This document shows, piece by piece, positions 61,431 to 64,000 of a stretch of DNA of 64,000 nucleotides; the stretch's first letter is position 1; each line of letters opens with the position of its first letter. The stretch comes from Lepidostoma basale (lineage: Eukaryota; Arthropoda; Insecta; Trichoptera; Lepidostomatidae), in the NCBI GenBank assembly GCA_022606425.2, contig JAHDVF020000883.1, positions 1,364,001-1,428,000 on the forward strand, read 5' to 3'. Position numbers and translations under genes: made by a program. The notes beneath the pieces were generated by a model that was not told the DNA's origin, ran no database searches, and was given only the letters and a program-made list of their open reading frames with translations.

Positions 61431-61504
61431 AAGATGTTTTCCTCGGTCTTCCTGGACTCCGTACTCCATTCACATCGTTGGCGTATACGTTCTTTCATAG
61501 GTCC

Positions 61505-61850
61505 AAAGGATGTTTTAATTTTTTTTTTCAGGAAACAAAAAGAAAATAGGAATTTAAAGTTAAAAAATTCACAAACACCGTGTTGTTGGACACTAGGTTC
61601 AAATGAAAGGTTTTTCAAATACACTATATATGTATTTATATCAGCCGATAGCCCAGTACCTACCGATGACAGTACCTACCGAGACATTCAAACAACATTA
61701 AAACCACATTAACCGACGAAAACATTTGATTATCGAACAAAATACACAAAATTAACTTAATAAATCACATTCAGTAAGCCCAACGAACATTTCGACATGC
61801 AACCTTCTTCTTATTCCTTACCAAATTAACTTTTATGTTAGAATGAGCGT
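61505..61850. other. Anonymous AT-rich DNA
   Basis: Open frames here are short and composition-driven. Confidence 0.45.
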
Positions 61851-62165
61851 ATATTTAATTTGATCGTACCATATATTCCTCGGCTTTCCTCCATTTGTTG
61901 TTCGCTTACATTGCGTCACCTGAGAGTAAGAGGGTTCCAACTAACAAAATTTCACATTTGGCTTTTTTCGTATAAAGGGTTCTTACTAACCTTATCTATA
62001 CGCACAATTAAAAAAAACATGTAATAGTATCGTCATTTTGATGTTACGAAAAGAATCAAGTTCCATCTGATCATTCAAAACACACGTTTAGGAAGCGAAA
62101 GAAGTATGATAGGAAAGGACAGTGTAGCTGTCCATTTTACTGCCTACCCCTACGGGGAGACGGCG
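61850..62165. pseudogene. LINE-T scraps on both strands
   Basis: 61850-61915 minus (TTGATCGTACCATATATTCC), 62090-62165 plus (CTGCCTACCCCTACGGGGAG, ACGGCGTG). Confidence 0.5.
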
Positions 62166-62214
62166 TGTCATGCCCGCAAATCGATATCTCCGAATAACAT
62201 GAACATTTTAAATT

Positions 62215-62690
62215 TGTAAGGATTAATTGTATCTCAATAGAGACGAAGATGCAAATTGGAAACAGAATATGGTGGTCGAGGCGTTTACAGGACTTATGAC
62301 CTGTCATTGGTTGGGTTAAGCGCACGCTTTATGTAATACAACATTCCCCATTCCGCCCTTCTTACGGCCACCATGTCTGACAATTTTTTGGATGTATATA
62401 TGCTACAATGTAACACCACACTTCACATTTTTTAGTTCAATCTACACTAGCGTCATCTATTAAGATTGGATTAATCACTAAGCAGAAGAGCTTTATTAAC
62501 GCAATATGAAAGGCTACCGCCATTAACGTATTGCTAGATAACGCCTGGAGATGTCTCTCGAATTTTTATGCTATTTTTAACTTGGACCAATTTTATTACA
62601 ACATTTGAATGTATACAAATACTTGTAGACGAATACTGGATTTTACCAATGGGTAAAATCCAGTATTCGTCTACAAGTATTTGTATACAT
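62215..62690. repeat. FB-B element, fullest single-arm copy
   Basis: From GGATTAATTGTATCTCAATA through GGTTAAGCGCACGCTTTATG and GCTAGATAACGCCTGGAGAT to GACGAATACTGGATTTTACC, then the last ~45 bp inverted (GGGTAAAATCCAGTATTCGT). Confidence 0.8.
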
Positions 62691-62990
62691 TCAAAATGAT
62701 TTAAAATTTGATTATTTGATTATGTCACGTTTTCCTCGATCTTACTCTATTTCTTGTTCCATTTATAGATTTGCGTTTATTCGTTATACGCATTAACTTT
62801 TCCATATTTAAACATTTTTTATTTATTATATTAATTATAACAATCTTCTCCTGCCAGTTTCACGCTTTTTTTACACACAATCTTCTAGGACTAAGTTTGC
62901 GATGTTTACTTTAAGAGCACCATTCACAATACTGCCTACACTTACACTTTTCAATATCCCTCTCCGCTAGCCGATCTTTTGTAAACATAC
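62690..62990 (-). pseudogene. LINE-T fragment, very degenerate
   Basis: TTTGATTATTTGATTATGTC, CACCATTCACAATACTGCCT, CCTCTCCGCTAGCCGATCTT. Confidence 0.5.
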
Positions 62991-63199
62991 AAACATAAAA
63001 ATATATAATATATACATTAGTTACAGAATTTTCATCTAATAAACATTTAAAATTATCAGTAACATCACTTTGAACAATTATTTTCATATTAATATATATA
63101 TATTTTAAATACAGTTAACACAATATTAAAATTATCAACATAAAAATAAACAGTCGCAGATAATATAATACATATTTAAAATATATTTTTTTTGTTTTA

Positions 63200-63563
63200 C
63201 AGTAGAGTCTCGATTATCCGACCCAAACCGGATAAGCGAAAAGGTCGGATAACACGGAAAATGATAAAAACGACATTGAACATGTGTTAATTTTATTTGC
63301 ACATCGAAAAGTTTTCAAATATGTACATGTAACACAACTGAATGTAACGAACTAAAACATCAAAACATAACTAACAGTCTAACACAACGGCAGAAACGAA
63401 ACAAGGAAACAATGCGCAACACGTCCTCTCAGCGAAAGAGCTACGTAAGCACTGAGGACTGTCGCCTGGCGCGCGAATATAATGCGTGCAGTCGGGTAAA
63501 GGAAAGGGGCATTGCCCCGGTAGGTCGGATAACTCGGAAGGTCGGATAACCGAGACTCTACTG
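63200..63563. mobile_element. Pogo-like MITE with TA target duplication
   Basis: Ends CAGTAGAGTCTCGATTATCC and GGTCGGATAACCGAGACTCT plus ACTG; extra subterminal GGTCGGATAAC copies inside. TA at 63198-63199 and 63564-63565. The small open frame inside is not supported. Confidence 0.85.
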
Positions 63564-63709
63564 TAATACAATTCTTGTATGGTAGTATAAAAATATATTA
63601 AATTTAATATGCAGCAATATTACATTTAACAAACATTTTTGTTGGATGTAATATATAAATAAATTAAAAACAAAGTAACATCAAAATAATAATAAATAAA
63701 TAAAATTAA

Positions 63710-63785
63710 TACGAATGAAGATGCGTTTTCTAGAAGTGTAAATAACACGTTTCGCCTATCTAAGGCATTATCAAATGATAACTCT
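63710..63785 (-). repeat. Family P fragment
   Basis: TACGAATGAAGATGCGTTTT, CTAGAAGTG, GTTTCGCCTATCTAAGGCAT, TATCAAATG. Confidence 0.6.
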
Positions 63786-64000
63786 TAGGTGGTCTTCCAA
63801 GCGGACGGGGTCCAAATGGGATTTTGATGTCCAACAATCTAAGAGGTGGAGGAACAGTTGGACCTCATGATATCAGGAAACACAATTTTCGTATCACAGA
63901 TCGTCAGATCTATTAAAATAAGAACTCAATGTAATTTTTTGAGTATTTAAAAGATTAAACTTTTAAATACTTAAAAAAATATTGGGTTAGCTTAGGTTTG

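Noticed and set aside
63371..63571. Short cysteine-containing open frame
   Set aside because: It lies wholly inside the pogo-like MITE, including its terminal repeat.
45975..64000. Search for the missing Walker A (GKST) exon of the helicase
   Set aside because: No GKSTQ-type exon with splice sites was recognised on the minus strand by eye; a short exon could have been missed.

Overview
The window looks like nuclear DNA of an insect or close arthropod relative. It is AT-rich. It has spliced genes with GT-AG introns, a spliceosomal-type DEAH helicase on the minus strand, mariner, pogo-like, hAT-like and Harbinger-like transposons, a tRNA-derived SINE, CCTAA/TTAGG motifs, and many 5'-truncated non-LTR retrotransposons (LINEs). 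The species cannot be fixed from sequence alone; a repeat-rich beetle-type genome would fit.

Two host genes can be read. (1) A DHX35-type DEAH-box RNA helicase runs on the minus strand. Twelve exons between 44955 and 30452 join in frame to 636 codons plus TAA, with AATAAA at 30415-30420. The 5' exon(s) carrying Walker A were not found and probably lie beyond the right edge, so 45-64 kb may be intron or upstream DNA. (2) A small secreted six-cysteine peptide runs on the plus strand, with exons 16321-16443 and 18186-18317; its initiator exon was not found. It is 12 kb beyond the helicase 3' end and transcribed toward it.

Nearly everything else is transposon debris. Working labels used here: LINE-T (tail of TTAG repeats after a conserved 'GGCGTGATGG' end, the most abundant), LINE-B (GAA-repeat tail), LINE-C, LINE-D, LINE-E, LINE-F, LINE-G and LINE-H (other apurinic-endonuclease-type LINE 3' ends), LINE-K (CR1/Jockey-like, one long copy at 38099-41440), LINE-L (L2/CR1-like, ATT tail), and one Jockey-like RT at 8402-9547. 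Short non-coding families are two related long-inverted-repeat (foldback) families FB-A and FB-B, a palindromic family P with a core shaped like a hammerhead ribozyme, and a Penelope-like inverted pair at 52955-53380.

Layout: 0-16 kb LINE-T/B/C/D copies, foldbacks and a 2.15 kb inverted-repeat composite (12867-15019); 16-18.4 kb peptide gene; 18.4-21 kb GTTAAC-rich repeats and a 33-bp minisatellite; 21-30 kb LINEs, a mariner relic and a hAT MITE with an 8-bp target duplication; 30-45 kb helicase with introns full of retroelements; 45-64 kb LINE-K/L/T, Harbinger-like, mariner, DUF4817-type and pogo-like elements.

The most interesting observations are: a LINE-K copy whose ORF1 and endonuclease-RT reading frames are in phase and separated by one UGA in the leaky CUAG context; two LINE-L insertions at the same site of LINE-T with different 5' truncations; a near-canonical hammerhead motif in a Penelope-like inverted pair; the cysteine-rich peptide; and DEVH plus motif Ia changes in the helicase.
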